Origin: Leptospira vanthielii serovar Holland str. Waz Holland = ATCC 700522
Lineage (GTDB): Bacteria; Spirochaetota; Leptospiria; Leptospirales; Leptospiraceae
Length of the DNA: 64,000 nt
NCBI RefSeq assembly: GCF_000332455.1
Contig: NZ_AOGY02000069.1
Coordinates: 62,001 to 126,000 of the forward strand
Direction of reading: 5' to 3'
Positions 8,595-17,629 of the stretch are shown in pieces. Numbering within the stretch: the first letter of the stretch is position 1; every line of letters starts with the position of its first letter. The notes under the pieces are model-generated. The model did no database searches and had not been told where the DNA came from. It saw only the letters and a program-made list of their open reading frames with translations. The position numbers and the translations under genes are program-made.

Positions 8595-8864
8595 ATTTTT
8601 TTCCAATTGAGCCTTGTAGTAGAACAAACAATTCAGGGTAGTTCCATTTTCAAATTTGTAAAAACAAAATTAAATTTTAAAGAAATTGAGTCGATTTTGC
8701 CTCGATCCGTAGAAATGGAACCAAAATTGTAACCGATGTCTAACTAAAATCAGGCCAATAAACAAGAGTTTACTGCCAATACTTTAACCAAACAAAGCAA
8801 GTTACAAAAAACCAAATCTTCCGAAATAGAATGCCAAAAAAAATGGCAAGTAAAAACCATAAAT

Positions 8865-10157
8865 CTATTTCTTCAATTCAGAAATTTTTTTCCCAACATG
8901 AGAAGAAGGGCTAAACATTTTTGCCCTTCCAATTCTTTGTGATGGGTAGATACTACTATGGCCAGAACAAATGTAGGCAATTAGAGAGACAAAAAAGAAT
9001 AAGATTCCCGATTCCCAGCCGAACAATTCCATTCCCATAATCGCAGAAGCAAGTGGTGTATTACTTGCTCCCGCAAATACCGAAATAAAACCAATCCCAA
9101 CAAATAGTGTTAGGTGAACTGGATCAAAAAAACCAAAAATATTTCCCAAACTGGCACCGATAAAAAACAGGGGTGTAACTTCACCTCCCTTAAAACCAGA
9201 ACCGATTGTAATGGCAGTTAAGAGTAACTTAAAAAGAAAAGTTTCCCATGGCAAAGATCCAACAAAGGCAGCTTGAATGGTAGGAAGTCCTAAACCAAAA
9301 TAAGTAGGGCTTAGTCCAATACTGAATAGGATAACGAGTATGATCCCACCAAACAACGGACGTAAAGGAGGATACTCAATCCACAAAGAAAACCATTCCG
9401 ATAATTTATGCACAAACCAACTAAATAACTTAGCTACCCATCCAGAAAGGATTCCAATGATCACCAAACAAACGATTGTTACTCCAGTAACATCCAATGG
9501 GATTTTTGGATAATGTGAATGACTGGCTCCCCAAAAAAGACAAACTAAGTGAGAAAGATAGGCTGTTACTAAAGTGGGAAAAAATAATTTCCAACGGTAA
9601 GTTCCTATCCGAATTACTTCAATAGAAAAAATCGCAGCAGCAAAGGGAGTACCAAAAACAGAGGCAAATCCAGCACTCATTCCTAGTAGAATCAATGTTT
9701 GTTGCTCTTTATAACTCAAAGGTAACAAACGAACCAATTGGTGGGAGATAGATCCGCCCATTTGGATTGCCGTCCCTTCTCTTCCCGCTGAGCCACCAAA
9801 AAGATGAGTGAAAAGTGTGCCAAAAAAAACAAAAGGAGCCATTCGAATCGGAATGATGGAGGTGGGCGAATGAATTTCTTCTAATAACAAATTATTTCCC
9901 TTATGAACATTCTTTCCATAATGAAAATAAAACCATCCAATTCCAAATCCAGCGAGAGGAAGAAAATAAACAAACCATTGTTTGGATTCTCGAATTTCTG
10001 TAACTTTTTCCAGTGCCACTAAAAAAAGGGCAGACGCAGATCCAACAAACAAAGCGATGAAGGTAATGATAACGAACCATTTCCAAACAAAACGTAGATG
10101 GAAAATGCCAAAAGAATTAGAACTTATTTCCTCGTTTGGTGGAATTTCCAACGTCAT
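8865..10157 (-). CDS. ClC-family chloride channel or H+/Cl- antiporter
   Basis: An integral membrane protein (430 residues, about ten or more hydrophobic helices) moving chloride, perhaps in exchange for protons. Family motifs are present: GGSAGREGTA at 121-130, where Glu127 corresponds to the gating glutamate of GREGP; GMSAGFASVFGTPFAAAIFS; GSGFKGGEVTPLFFIGA; and GASNTPLASAIMGMELFG. The final P of GREGP is T here. There is no C-terminal CBS pair. It stands alone, transcribed away from the ArsR gene. The 270 nt downstream of it hold only a weak TGCCA/TGGCA hairpin. Confidence 0.92.
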   Translation of the reverse strand: MTLEIPPNEEISSNSFGIFHLRFVWKWFVIITFIALFVGSASALFLVALEKVTEIRESKQWFVYFLPLAGFGIGWFYFHYGKNVHKGNNLLLEEIHSPTSIIPIRMAPFVFFGTLFTHLFGGSAGREGTAIQMGGSISHQLVRLLPLSYKEQQTLILLGMSAGFASVFGTPFAAAIFSIEVIRIGTYRWKLFFPTLVTAYLSHLVCLFWGASHSHYPKIPLDVTGVTIVCLVIIGILSGWVAKLFSWFVHKLSEWFSLWIEYPPLRPLFGGIILVILFSIGLSPTYFGLGLPTIQAAFVGSLPWETFLFKLLLTAITIGSGFKGGEVTPLFFIGASLGNIFGFFDPVHLTLFVGIGFISVFAGASNTPLASAIMGMELFGWESGILFFFVSLIAYICSGHSSIYPSQRIGRAKMFSPSSHVGKKISELKK

Positions 10158-10221
10158 TTACCTATCCATCAAATAGAATCAATTCTCTTATGAAAACCAA
10201 CTTTTCAAAATCGTTAAAATC

Positions 10222-10263
10222 TAATACTTAGGTGTTGACCTAAGTATTAAAATCTGATACAAT
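10222..10263 (+). promoter_or_regulatory. Promoter with overlapping ArsR-type operator
   Basis: TAATACTTAGGT (10222-10233), spacer GTTG, ACCTAAGTATTA (10238-10249) is a perfect 12-bp inverted repeat. The -35 hexamer TTGACC (10235-10240) lies in its centre, and TACAAT (10258-10263) follows after exactly 17 nt as the -10. The expected transcription start coincides with the ATG at 10270. Bound repressor would cover the -35. Confidence 0.8.
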
Positions 10264-10269
10264 GCCAAT

Positions 10270-10611
10270 ATGGTCAAAAGGTCTTACAATATTGATGTTG
10301 TTTTACAGGCCTTGTCTGATCCAACAAGGAGGCAAGTCATCGAAAGACTGGGTATGGGTCCGGCCAGTGTCAGCAATTTGGCCGCACCTTTTTCTATGGC
10401 GATGCCTTCCTTTATGCAACATTTAGATATTTTGGAAACTGCTCAACTGATCTATACCGAAAAGGTCGGAAGGGTGCGAATCTGCTACCTAAATCAAAAT
10501 CCATTTTCAGTTATGGAATCTTGGTTACAGGTTCAAAAGTCTTTATGGGAAACAAGACTGAACCAATTGGACTCATTCTTATTAAAAACAAAGGGGAAAA
10601 AATATGAGTAA
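10270..10611 (+). CDS. ArsR-family winged-helix repressor
   Basis: This 113-residue DNA-binding repressor has the compact ArsR fold. ALSDPTRRQVIERL (about 14-27) opens the domain, and SVSNLAAPFSMAMPSFMQHLDILETAQLI is the recognition helix and wing entry. No cysteine metal site of the arsenic or zinc sensor type is visible; this branch is commonly paired with SRPBCC proteins, as here. The palindrome overlapping its own promoter argues for autoregulation. With the -10 ending at 10263, the mRNA should start at or very near the ATG, so it may be leaderless. It overlaps the next gene by 8 nt. Confidence 0.92.
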   Translation: MVKRSYNIDVVLQALSDPTRRQVIERLGMGPASVSNLAAPFSMAMPSFMQHLDILETAQLIYTEKVGRVRICYLNQNPFSVMESWLQVQKSLWETRLNQLDSFLLKTKGKKYE

Positions 10612-11092
10612 CGAATCAAAAGAAACATTCAATCCCGAATTGGACTTGGTGCTCGAGCGAATAGTCGAAGTGCCAGTGGAATTGGTCTGGAATGCATGGA
10701 CAAAGCCAGAACAATTAATGCATTGGTTTACACCAGCTCCATGGAAAACAATAGATTGTAGAATCAATTTACAACCCGGAGGAGAGTTTTACACGATGAT
10801 GGAATCACCAGAAGGAAAACATTTTCCGAATAACGGATGTTTTCTGGAGATTGTTCCTTTAAAAAAACTTGTTTTTACTGATAGTTTACTTCCTGGGTAT
10901 AGGCCATCAGGAAATAGTTTTATGACTGCCTTTGTAACCATGGAAAGTTTGGGAACTGCTACTAAGTATAAGGCTGTAGCAAAACACAAAGACCCCGAAA
11001 CGAAAAAACAACATGAAGATATGGGTTTTATGGATGGATGGGGTACTGCCCTTGACCAACTAGTAGCCTATACAAAAACCTTACCTAAATAA
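10604..11092 (+). CDS. SRPBCC (AHSA1-like) domain protein
   Basis: A 162-residue START/Bet v1-type protein with a hydrophobic ligand cavity. LVLERIVEVPVELVWNAWTKPEQLMHWF (about 15-42, opening strand and helix) and a C-terminal helix (GWGTALDQLVAYTKTL) define the family. It overlaps the upstream ArsR gene by 8 nt and has its own AAGGGG ribosome site inside that gene, so the two are translationally coupled. In such pairs the ArsR protein probably represses both genes. The ligand is unknown. Confidence 0.88.
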   Translation: MSNESKETFNPELDLVLERIVEVPVELVWNAWTKPEQLMHWFTPAPWKTIDCRINLQPGGEFYTMMESPEGKHFPNNGCFLEIVPLKKLVFTDSLLPGYRPSGNSFMTAFVTMESLGTATKYKAVAKHKDPETKKQHEDMGFMDGWGTALDQLVAYTKTLPK

Positions 11093-11116
11093 GAGTAAGC
11101 AAACAAGGGTTCGCTG

Positions 11117-11896
11117 CTACACAGGAACAGCGGACCTTTCGATTGCCTCAATTTCCTTTTTTTTATCTTTCATAAGAGTTTCTGCAGCCGCTAAATAAGT
11201 TTCAAAAGTAGAATAGTCTTTTGCTTTGATGGACCCGCAAAAATGGAAGTATACGGTTTTGGACTTTTTTAAATGGGAATATTCTTCAAAATCAGAATAA
11301 CCCATCATCCCACTCACAACAAAAACATCTAAATCCACATGAAATTTATAGGCAATTTTCATAACCCCTGTTTGGAAAGGTTTAACTTCTTCCGTAAAAG
11401 TTCTCTCACCTTCAGGATATAAAAATATAGATCTTGTTTTTAAAACCTTAAGTACATCTGTTTTGAAGTTTCTGAAATTAGGTTTTTTTTCAGAATAAAT
11501 TACAGCCTCCACAATGGTTTTGTGCATCATCAGGGGAATGATTTTATATCTTTGAATGATATCCCCACCTAAATAAGATAATTTTACATCTTTAGATTTG
11601 GACAAATAAGGAAGAGCTACGATTAAGGGAACTTCCATTGCATTGGTATGATTACAAATTAAAAAACGATTATTCCCATTGGGATCCCAATTCCCCTGTT
11701 CAAAATGTAACGTTCTACCAGTGAGTAGGAAAAAAGAACGATACCAAAAATATCCAAGATAATTATTGATACGATTGGACCATTTGTCGAGGCCAGTAAT
11801 TTTAAATATGTAAGAGAATGATAGTCCGATAGGAAAGAGAATTACAAAAATAGGAATTGCATAACATAATACAACATAGAATTGGAGTTGGCCCAT
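11117..11896 (-). CDS. PlsC-like 1-acyl-glycerol-3-phosphate acyltransferase family protein
   Basis: A membrane-associated acyltransferase of 259 residues, probably acylating lysophosphatidate or a related lipid. An N-terminal membrane helix (about 7-32) precedes the catalytic block NHTNAME (82-88). The canonical HX4D motif is HX4E here (His83, Glu88). The second block, FLYPEGERTFTEE (158-170), corresponds to the EGTRS phosphate-binding motif. The Asp-to-Glu change may be tolerated but makes the activity less certain. It ends 24 nt from the convergent SRPBCC gene. Confidence 0.8.
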   Translation of the reverse strand: MGQLQFYVVLCYAIPIFVILFPIGLSFSYIFKITGLDKWSNRINNYLGYFWYRSFFLLTGRTLHFEQGNWDPNGNNRFLICNHTNAMEVPLIVALPYLSKSKDVKLSYLGGDIIQRYKIIPLMMHKTIVEAVIYSEKKPNFRNFKTDVLKVLKTRSIFLYPEGERTFTEEVKPFQTGVMKIAYKFHVDLDVFVVSGMMGYSDFEEYSHLKKSKTVYFHFCGSIKAKDYSTFETYLAAAETLMKDKKKEIEAIERSAVPV

Positions 11897-11989
11897 GTGA
11901 GAATAGGAACCGACACATGAAGGCGGTAAACAAGAATTCGAAAGAACTGTCTTAAAATCTAAATATTTTTGCAGATACCTTGGAATGCA

Positions 11990-14149
11990 TCAAAGAGTTA
12001 GTTCTAAAAGAAACTTAGTTATTGGATTTCTAACGATGCTAATTTTACCTTCGATTTGATCCATAAGCATACCAATCAACTGTAAACCAAATCCAGGAGA
12101 GTGTTCTAAAGTAATGGATTCTGGAATTCCCACACCATTGTCCGAGTATTCTAAATACAGTTTTTTACCTTCTCGAAAGATTTTTAATCCAATCTCTGCA
12201 CTTGTGATTTCGTTGAAGGCATGTTTCATTGAATTGGTAATGAGTTCGTTCAGAATGATTCCTAAAGAAGAAAGGAGTTTTGCGTTTAACTCAATTGGTT
12301 CTTCGAGGATATCCATCTTCACTTCTACATTTTTCGGAAAGATACTGACAATTTCATTAAAGATAGCCGGAAAATAATCTTGTAAAGATACAGTATTGTC
12401 TGTTTCAGAATGATATAGTTTATCATACAATACAATCATACTTTTTACACGTCCCGCAGCCTCATAGAGAATCGTTTGAATAGAAGTGTCGGATTGGGAC
12501 CTTGCCTGTAGAGTTAACAAGGTAAAGATGGAACTCATATTGTTTTTTACACGATGGTGGATCTCTTTGAGTATATTTTCCTTTTCGTGTAATAACTTTT
12601 GAATTTTAGATTCGGAAAGATTACGAACACTGACGTCTCTCAAAATTACTGTATATAATTTTTCGCCCTTAACGGAAATCTGAGAAATGGAAGCCTCAAT
12701 AGGAAACTCTTCTCCATTAGCCCGAAGACCACGGATCTCACCAAGAGCACCCATGGCTCTGCGACTCACTCCTGTTTTAGAAAACGAATCAATATGACTG
12801 TCATGTTGGCTACGGAAATCCATAGGAATCAAACGATCCAAACCTTGGCCGATGATATCCTTAGATTCGTATCCAAACATTTTTTCTGCAGCTCCATTAA
12901 AGAGAATGATTTTTTTAGATTGGTCGATGCTGATGATGGCATCCATTGCCGATTCAATGATTTGTGTAAGTTTGGCCTCCGATTCACGAATGCGATTCAT
13001 AGCGTTCAATCGTTCGGAAATATCTCTACCAACAGTAATATAACCAATAGGTAAATCACTTTCATCATTCAAAAGTACTTGGTTGATTTCGATATTACGG
13101 AGACTTCCATCTTTTGCAAACTTAATCACTTCTCCAATAAAACTACCTTCCAAATTAACTTTTTCAATCACTTGGTCGCTGGTTAGCTGCAAATAATCTG
13201 TTTTTAAAACTTCTAAAACAGATTTCCCAATCACTTCTTCTGCTTTCCAATTATAAATCTTTTCTGCAGCTTTGTTCCAATAATTGATTATATGATTAAA
13301 ATCTGTTCCGATAACGGCATCCAATACATTGTTTAACATGTTGGCTTGTTTCGCAATTTGACTTTGAACATTGTATTCTGCCGTGATATCTCGAAAAACG
13401 AGCACAACTCCCCTTGTATCACCATTGAGATCTTTGATAGGAGATCCTGAATCGGAAATCTGATATTCGGCTCCATCCCGAGAAAGAAGGACTGTATGAT
13501 TGGCAAGGCCAACAATAGAATTGGTTCGCAGTACTATATCTACTGGATTTTCTACTAAACTACGAGTTTTTACATTCACAATTTTGAATACATCACTTAT
13601 GGTAAGTCCGACCGCCTCATCGTGAGTCCAACCCGTTAATTTCTCCGCAATGGGATTCATACGAATGACTTTTCCATCGCTATCAGTTGCAATGACACCA
13701 TCGCCAATCGAATGTAAGACGGTTTCTAGATGCTCTTTTTTACTTTTAGTCAGTTCGTTTGCTTCAAAAAGTTTGAATGCCATTTTGATCGAAGCATCAA
13801 GCACCGTAAACCCAGAGTTTTTGACTACATATCCATAGGATGTGATGGTTTCTGTTTTTTTGACAATTTCTCTTTCTGTATGAGAGGAGAGGAATACTAC
13901 GGGAATCTCTTTATGGTTTAATATTTCTGTAGCCGTCTGGGTTCCGTCCAATCCTCGTCCGAGGTCAATGTCCATAAGGATGAGGTCGAAAGGTTTACCT
14001 TCAAGAATGATGAGTTGGATGGCATTTTCCCCATTGGTAACATGTGTTACAGCGTATCCACCTTGCTCCAATTGGTTTTTCTCAAACATGGCGAGGATCG
14101 CTTCATCTTCAACTAACAAAATAGATTTATCAGCGACTACTGTCATCAA
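11990..14149 (-). CDS. Response regulator-PAS-HisKA_2 histidine kinase
   Basis: A 719-residue cytoplasmic signalling protein. Residues 1-130 form a receiver domain (phospho-acceptor Asp60 in LILMDID). Three PAS domains follow at roughly 140-260, 265-385 and 390-510 (the HSIGDGVIATD and AMDAIISIDQS starts are visible). A HisKA_2-type kinase follows, with EIHHRVKNN at 529-537 and a final ATPase domain (NELITNSMKHAF, DNGVGI, GFGLQLIGML). HisKA_2 kinases often phosphorylate stand-alone or fused receivers. There is no transmembrane segment, so the input is probably intracellular redox, light or small-molecule sensing through PAS. It stands alone. Confidence 0.9.
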   Translation of the reverse strand: MMTVVADKSILLVEDEAILAMFEKNQLEQGGYAVTHVTNGENAIQLIILEGKPFDLILMDIDLGRGLDGTQTATEILNHKEIPVVFLSSHTEREIVKKTETITSYGYVVKNSGFTVLDASIKMAFKLFEANELTKSKKEHLETVLHSIGDGVIATDSDGKVIRMNPIAEKLTGWTHDEAVGLTISDVFKIVNVKTRSLVENPVDIVLRTNSIVGLANHTVLLSRDGAEYQISDSGSPIKDLNGDTRGVVLVFRDITAEYNVQSQIAKQANMLNNVLDAVIGTDFNHIINYWNKAAEKIYNWKAEEVIGKSVLEVLKTDYLQLTSDQVIEKVNLEGSFIGEVIKFAKDGSLRNIEINQVLLNDESDLPIGYITVGRDISERLNAMNRIRESEAKLTQIIESAMDAIISIDQSKKIILFNGAAEKMFGYESKDIIGQGLDRLIPMDFRSQHDSHIDSFSKTGVSRRAMGALGEIRGLRANGEEFPIEASISQISVKGEKLYTVILRDVSVRNLSESKIQKLLHEKENILKEIHHRVKNNMSSIFTLLTLQARSQSDTSIQTILYEAAGRVKSMIVLYDKLYHSETDNTVSLQDYFPAIFNEIVSIFPKNVEVKMDILEEPIELNAKLLSSLGIILNELITNSMKHAFNEITSAEIGLKIFREGKKLYLEYSDNGVGIPESITLEHSPGFGLQLIGMLMDQIEGKISIVRNPITKFLLELTL

Positions 14150-14291
14150 ACATCCTTTGAGAACTCCAACCCGGTAGGTATCAGGAATTCACAGACTACA
14201 AATGATGCCAAAAATGAAATTTAATTCAACCAAATATTTAGAAATCTTCTAATATTAAAATCTGCCCTTATTCCCCTTACATAAATCTCTG

Positions 14292-15737
14292 TTAGTTCCT
14301 ATTTTTTAGTACATACACAAAAATGGACAGACCACAAACGATGAAATAGATTATCCCTATACCGATTATCCAATTCCCTAACTTACTATAAAGTGTTGGA
14401 ATTGCAGTCGCTGTTACAGAAGCTACCAAAACTCCATCATTTTCCTCGTAGTAGTCAAGTGTTCCTTTGGCACGACCATAAGCATCGTAAACTCCAGAAA
14501 GAGCCCCTCGAGTGGAGCGAACGATGGATGTTCCATTTTCGATTCCACGAAGGACGGCCATTTCGGTATGGAAAGGATTGATTCCCTTCCAATCAGAAGC
14601 AGGAATAAAAGTGATTCCTGTTCCTAAATCAGAATGTGTTTTTGTTAGTTGGAGGCTATCAAAATCATAACAGATAGCTACAGACATCTTTCCCCATTCG
14701 GTTGTGATGACTCTGATTTCGGAAGGGTTATGGGAAACTGGCTCACCTGGTGGAATGAATTGTTTGAAATAAATCTGGCGTGTGGATCCATCCTTTCCGA
14801 TCCAATGTAACTTGTTATCCATAAAGAATTCTTTTTCTTTGATTGGGACAATATAGGCTGCAATGATTTCAATTTCTTTTCCTTTGGCTAAAGCAGATAC
14901 TTTTTTTAAAAACGAATCTTCATCCTTACGATGGATCATTACAGCTCCTTCATTCCAAACAACTACCTTCGCACCCTCCTCTGCTGCCTGTTTGGTTCGA
15001 TCAAAAACAAGATCGGTATTCTTTTGATTTTGGATGGGATCTAACCAAATGGTTTGAATTTCCATTTTGGAAGTCACCGTTCCCACTTTGATACTTCTCC
15101 CTTCGATGGGGAGAGTGAGACGCACTGTTCCATAAAAAGACAATCCCACTAAAAATAAAGAACAGGTGAATAAAGAATATTGTGAAGACTTGGAGATTTT
15201 AGATTCAGAAATATATTCAGATAAGGATTGATCGATACTTGCATTTACTAAATAAATAAGAAAACTAATTCCCGTGGCTCCAAATAAGGATGCAGATTGT
15301 ATCAAAATCAAATTGTTGATTTGACTATTGGCAAACATTCCCCAAACACCTAACTCAGAACTATAACCACCCACCCATTCGACAATGGTAAATAAAAAGG
15401 CAAAACTGAAGATAGGGGAAATTTGTTTGGAAAATTTTATCTTAAGTTGGTTCCAAATCCAAAGTAGGAGAGTAAATACAATTCCGCCCTGGACACCAGA
15501 AAGGATAGCAATCCAGATATGGAAAGGTTCCGAAACAATCCGCATGGTTGATGCTGTTTGAATTAAAATAAGTGCAATCAGTAGTGTTCGAATGGAATAC
15601 CCTAATCGAATGTAACGTAAAAAAGGGACAAGGGTTATCCAAGCAAAGATAGGAATGTTCCAATTCATACCCGTAAAGCCAAGAAAAATCCCACCAAGAG
15701 ATAACAAAAACCACTTTTGATCCAAATATTTCATCAA
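14292..15737 (-). CDS. lnt: Apolipoprotein N-acyltransferase
   Basis: Lnt adds the third acyl chain to the N-terminal cysteine of lipoproteins at the outer face of the inner membrane. The 481-residue protein has about seven N-terminal membrane helices (1-205), a periplasmic carbon-nitrogen hydrolase domain (about 215-440) and a last membrane helix. The catalytic triad is Glu263 (WNEGA), Lys325 (YFKQFIPPGE) and Cys356 (AICYDFD). The gene follows a TetR gene by 47 nt and may be cotranscribed with it, an unusual setting for a housekeeping lnt. It could therefore be a regulated paralogue; other copies lie outside this window if present. Confidence 0.87.
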   Translation of the reverse strand: MMKYLDQKWFLLSLGGIFLGFTGMNWNIPIFAWITLVPFLRYIRLGYSIRTLLIALILIQTASTMRIVSEPFHIWIAILSGVQGGIVFTLLLWIWNQLKIKFSKQISPIFSFAFLFTIVEWVGGYSSELGVWGMFANSQINNLILIQSASLFGATGISFLIYLVNASIDQSLSEYISESKISKSSQYSLFTCSLFLVGLSFYGTVRLTLPIEGRSIKVGTVTSKMEIQTIWLDPIQNQKNTDLVFDRTKQAAEEGAKVVVWNEGAVMIHRKDEDSFLKKVSALAKGKEIEIIAAYIVPIKEKEFFMDNKLHWIGKDGSTRQIYFKQFIPPGEPVSHNPSEIRVITTEWGKMSVAICYDFDSLQLTKTHSDLGTGITFIPASDWKGINPFHTEMAVLRGIENGTSIVRSTRGALSGVYDAYGRAKGTLDYYEENDGVLVASVTATAIPTLYSKLGNWIIGIGIIYFIVCGLSIFVYVLKNRN

Positions 15738-15784
15738 TATTTCCTTATATAATTATATCTTCATTTACTTATTAGTAACAAATT

Positions 15785-16474
15785 TCATCCCTTTATTTTT
15801 CCGCCGGCTCCCCTCCACAAATAATACAAGGATTCAAGCCAAAGTTTTTCCAAGTTTTGGTTTAGTTGAAAAGCGAGAACGGGAACTCCAAAAAAACAAG
15901 ATGCGATTGCCATAGAAAATGATTTCCAATCGGTAGATGTTGGGAGTTCGCCATTTTTTGCAGCCACAGATATTGCTCTCCGAATGATTCCTTCGACCCC
16001 ATCGGCAACCAAATCTTCAATGCCAACGATCCGAGGAAAGAGTAACGCTCGTTCGGCTTTTGTGAGTTTTGGTTGTTGTAAGGATTTCCGAGTTTTTGCC
16101 TGAAAGGATATGATTTCCAGAAGGATTCTCGGATTTTTTTTGGATTCCTTGGCAGTATAACGAAATAAAGCAGTAAGGATACCAAGTCCGGATTCTGACA
16201 TTTTTTTCTCATGGGCAAACACAGAAACTTGCAAACTCCAAATTTGGATGTAATGGAGAATCAAATCACCTTTTTCCGGAAAATAATTATAAAAAGTGGG
16301 TTCGGAAACTTCAGCGATCTGACAGAGTTCTTTAATTTTAATTTCTTCAAAGGGTTTTGATTCTAATTCTTTTAGGAAGGCAAAGGTTAAATTGGTTCGA
16401 GTTTTAGCAAATTTTGTTTCCTTCAATGGGAAAGAAAGGAGTGGATCCGAATGTTTATTTAAACCTTGAGGCAC
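15785..16474 (-). CDS. TetR-family transcriptional regulator
   Basis: This 229-residue protein has an N-terminal helix-turn-helix (IKIKELCQIAEVSEPTFYNYF, about 43-63) and a helical C-terminal ligand domain. The start is GTG at 16474; no in-frame ATG lies upstream of the DNA-binding helix. A TTGACT/TATATT promoter with a palindrome over the -35 lies immediately upstream, placing the transcription start at the GTG. The product probably regulates itself and the downstream lnt gene. A similar TATAGTTG word occurs in the operator of the aldo/keto reductase near 21.2 kb. Confidence 0.88.
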   Translation of the reverse strand: MPQGLNKHSDPLLSFPLKETKFAKTRTNLTFAFLKELESKPFEEIKIKELCQIAEVSEPTFYNYFPEKGDLILHYIQIWSLQVSVFAHEKKMSESGLGILTALFRYTAKESKKNPRILLEIISFQAKTRKSLQQPKLTKAERALLFPRIVGIEDLVADGVEGIIRRAISVAAKNGELPTSTDWKSFSMAIASCFFGVPVLAFQLNQNLEKLWLESLYYLWRGAGGKIKG

Positions 16475-16480
16475 GATCTA

Positions 16481-16514
16481 AATATAGCTGGCTTTAATTT
16501 TATAGTCAACTATA
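16481..16514 (-). promoter_or_regulatory. TetR gene promoter with overlapping palindrome
   Basis: On the minus strand TTGACT (16509-16504), a 17-nt spacer and TATATT (16486-16481) form a good sigma-70 promoter. TATAGT-CA-ACTATA (16501-16514) is a 6-bp inverted repeat covering the -35. The expected start is at 16474, the GTG codon. Confidence 0.65.
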
Positions 16515-16693
16515 TATTTTTGCATAACTTTCAGAAAAATGAACTTATGGGAAGTTTTTTTAAGGAAATGGGAAATTTGGTTTCGGGAAAAATGGGTTTG
16601 TGGTAGAAGGAACGCATTGGGCGGTGGGTCTAGTTCCCCACCCTCAGATCAGGGCGGGGAGATTCTATCCGCGCGCGAAACTATATCCTATCC

Positions 16694-17629
16694 CTATTTC
16701 TTCGCATGAGGATGTGCATTCCTATACACTTCCTTCAAACGGTCCCTCGATACACTTAAATATATTTGTGTTGAGGATAAAGAAGCATGACCGAGTAACT
16801 CTTGTACGGCGCGAATATCGGCCCCAGCATTCAATAAATCAGTGGCGAAGGTATGTCTAAATTTATGCGGAGTGATGGCTTTTTCCATTCCCATTACGAC
16901 TCTACGTTCAGATAAAATATAACGAATCCCTCGTGTTGTTAATTTTCCACCGCGTTGGTTTAAGAAAATTTCGTCAGGACCCGCAGAACCTCTTTCTTCC
17001 AAATACTCTCTTAAAGCAACTTGTGCTTCGTCACCAATAAACACGAATCGTTCTTTACGACGTTTCCCCATAACTTTGAGTGAAGTTAATTCCTCGTTGA
17101 GATCGCTTAACTTGGCATTGACTAACTCAAACACACGTAGTCCCGTGCTATACAATACTTCGACAATAGCTTTGTCTCGTTTTCCTAAAACTTCCGCTTT
17201 TTCTCCATCTTCATAGTCGAGAATGTCTTCTGTTTCTATTTGTGTAAAATTTTTGGGTAACTTCTTTTTGGTTTTTGGAAAACTCACCTGCAGGATGGGA
17301 TTGGCTCCAATTTTTTCTTCTCGGAATAAAAATTTATAAAAAGTGCGGAGAGAAGATAGTTTACGACTCTGGGTTCGTTTGTCTTGTTTTTTCGTGGCTT
17401 TTAAATCTGCAAAGTAAGACCGCACATCCAAAACATCGACTGTCAAAATATCGATTTCTTCTTTCAAACAAAACTCAAAGAAAAATTTCAAATCACGGAG
17501 GTATGCAAATAGAGTATGTTCCGAATAGTTCTTTTCGATTTTTAAATAAGTTCGGTAACTGCGAAAGAGTTCAGCCATGGCTTGGGGGAAATGGTCGGGG
17601 ATTTGGACTTCAAGAACTGGCAGGGTCAT
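16694..17629 (-). CDS. Tyrosine recombinase XerC/XerD
   Basis: A site-specific recombinase (311 residues) that resolves chromosome dimers at dif. The N-terminal SAM-like core-binding domain spans about 18-105 and the catalytic domain about 125-305. All active-site residues are present: Arg165 (STGLRVFE), Lys189 (VMGKRRKERF), His255 and Arg258 (HKFRHTFAT), His281 (LGHASLSSTQ) and Tyr290 (IYLSVS). Full length and intact catalytic set argue for a housekeeping Xer rather than a phage integrase. XerC or XerD cannot be chosen from this gene alone. No mobile-element context is seen. Confidence 0.93.
   Translation of the reverse strand: MTLPVLEVQIPDHFPQAMAELFRSYRTYLKIEKNYSEHTLFAYLRDLKFFFEFCLKEEIDILTVDVLDVRSYFADLKATKKQDKRTQSRKLSSLRTFYKFLFREEKIGANPILQVSFPKTKKKLPKNFTQIETEDILDYEDGEKAEVLGKRDKAIVEVLYSTGLRVFELVNAKLSDLNEELTSLKVMGKRRKERFVFIGDEAQVALREYLEERGSAGPDEIFLNQRGGKLTTRGIRYILSERRVVMGMEKAITPHKFRHTFATDLLNAGADIRAVQELLGHASLSSTQIYLSVSRDRLKEVYRNAHPHAKK

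Noticed and set aside
8830..8850. TGCCA/TGGCA hairpin after the ClC gene as terminator
   Set aside because: A five-pair stem with an A/T-rich loop is too weak.
16623..16642. GGTGGG/CCCACC hairpin downstream of xer
   Set aside because: Only six base pairs with an 8-nt loop, and no U-run on either strand; not called a terminator.
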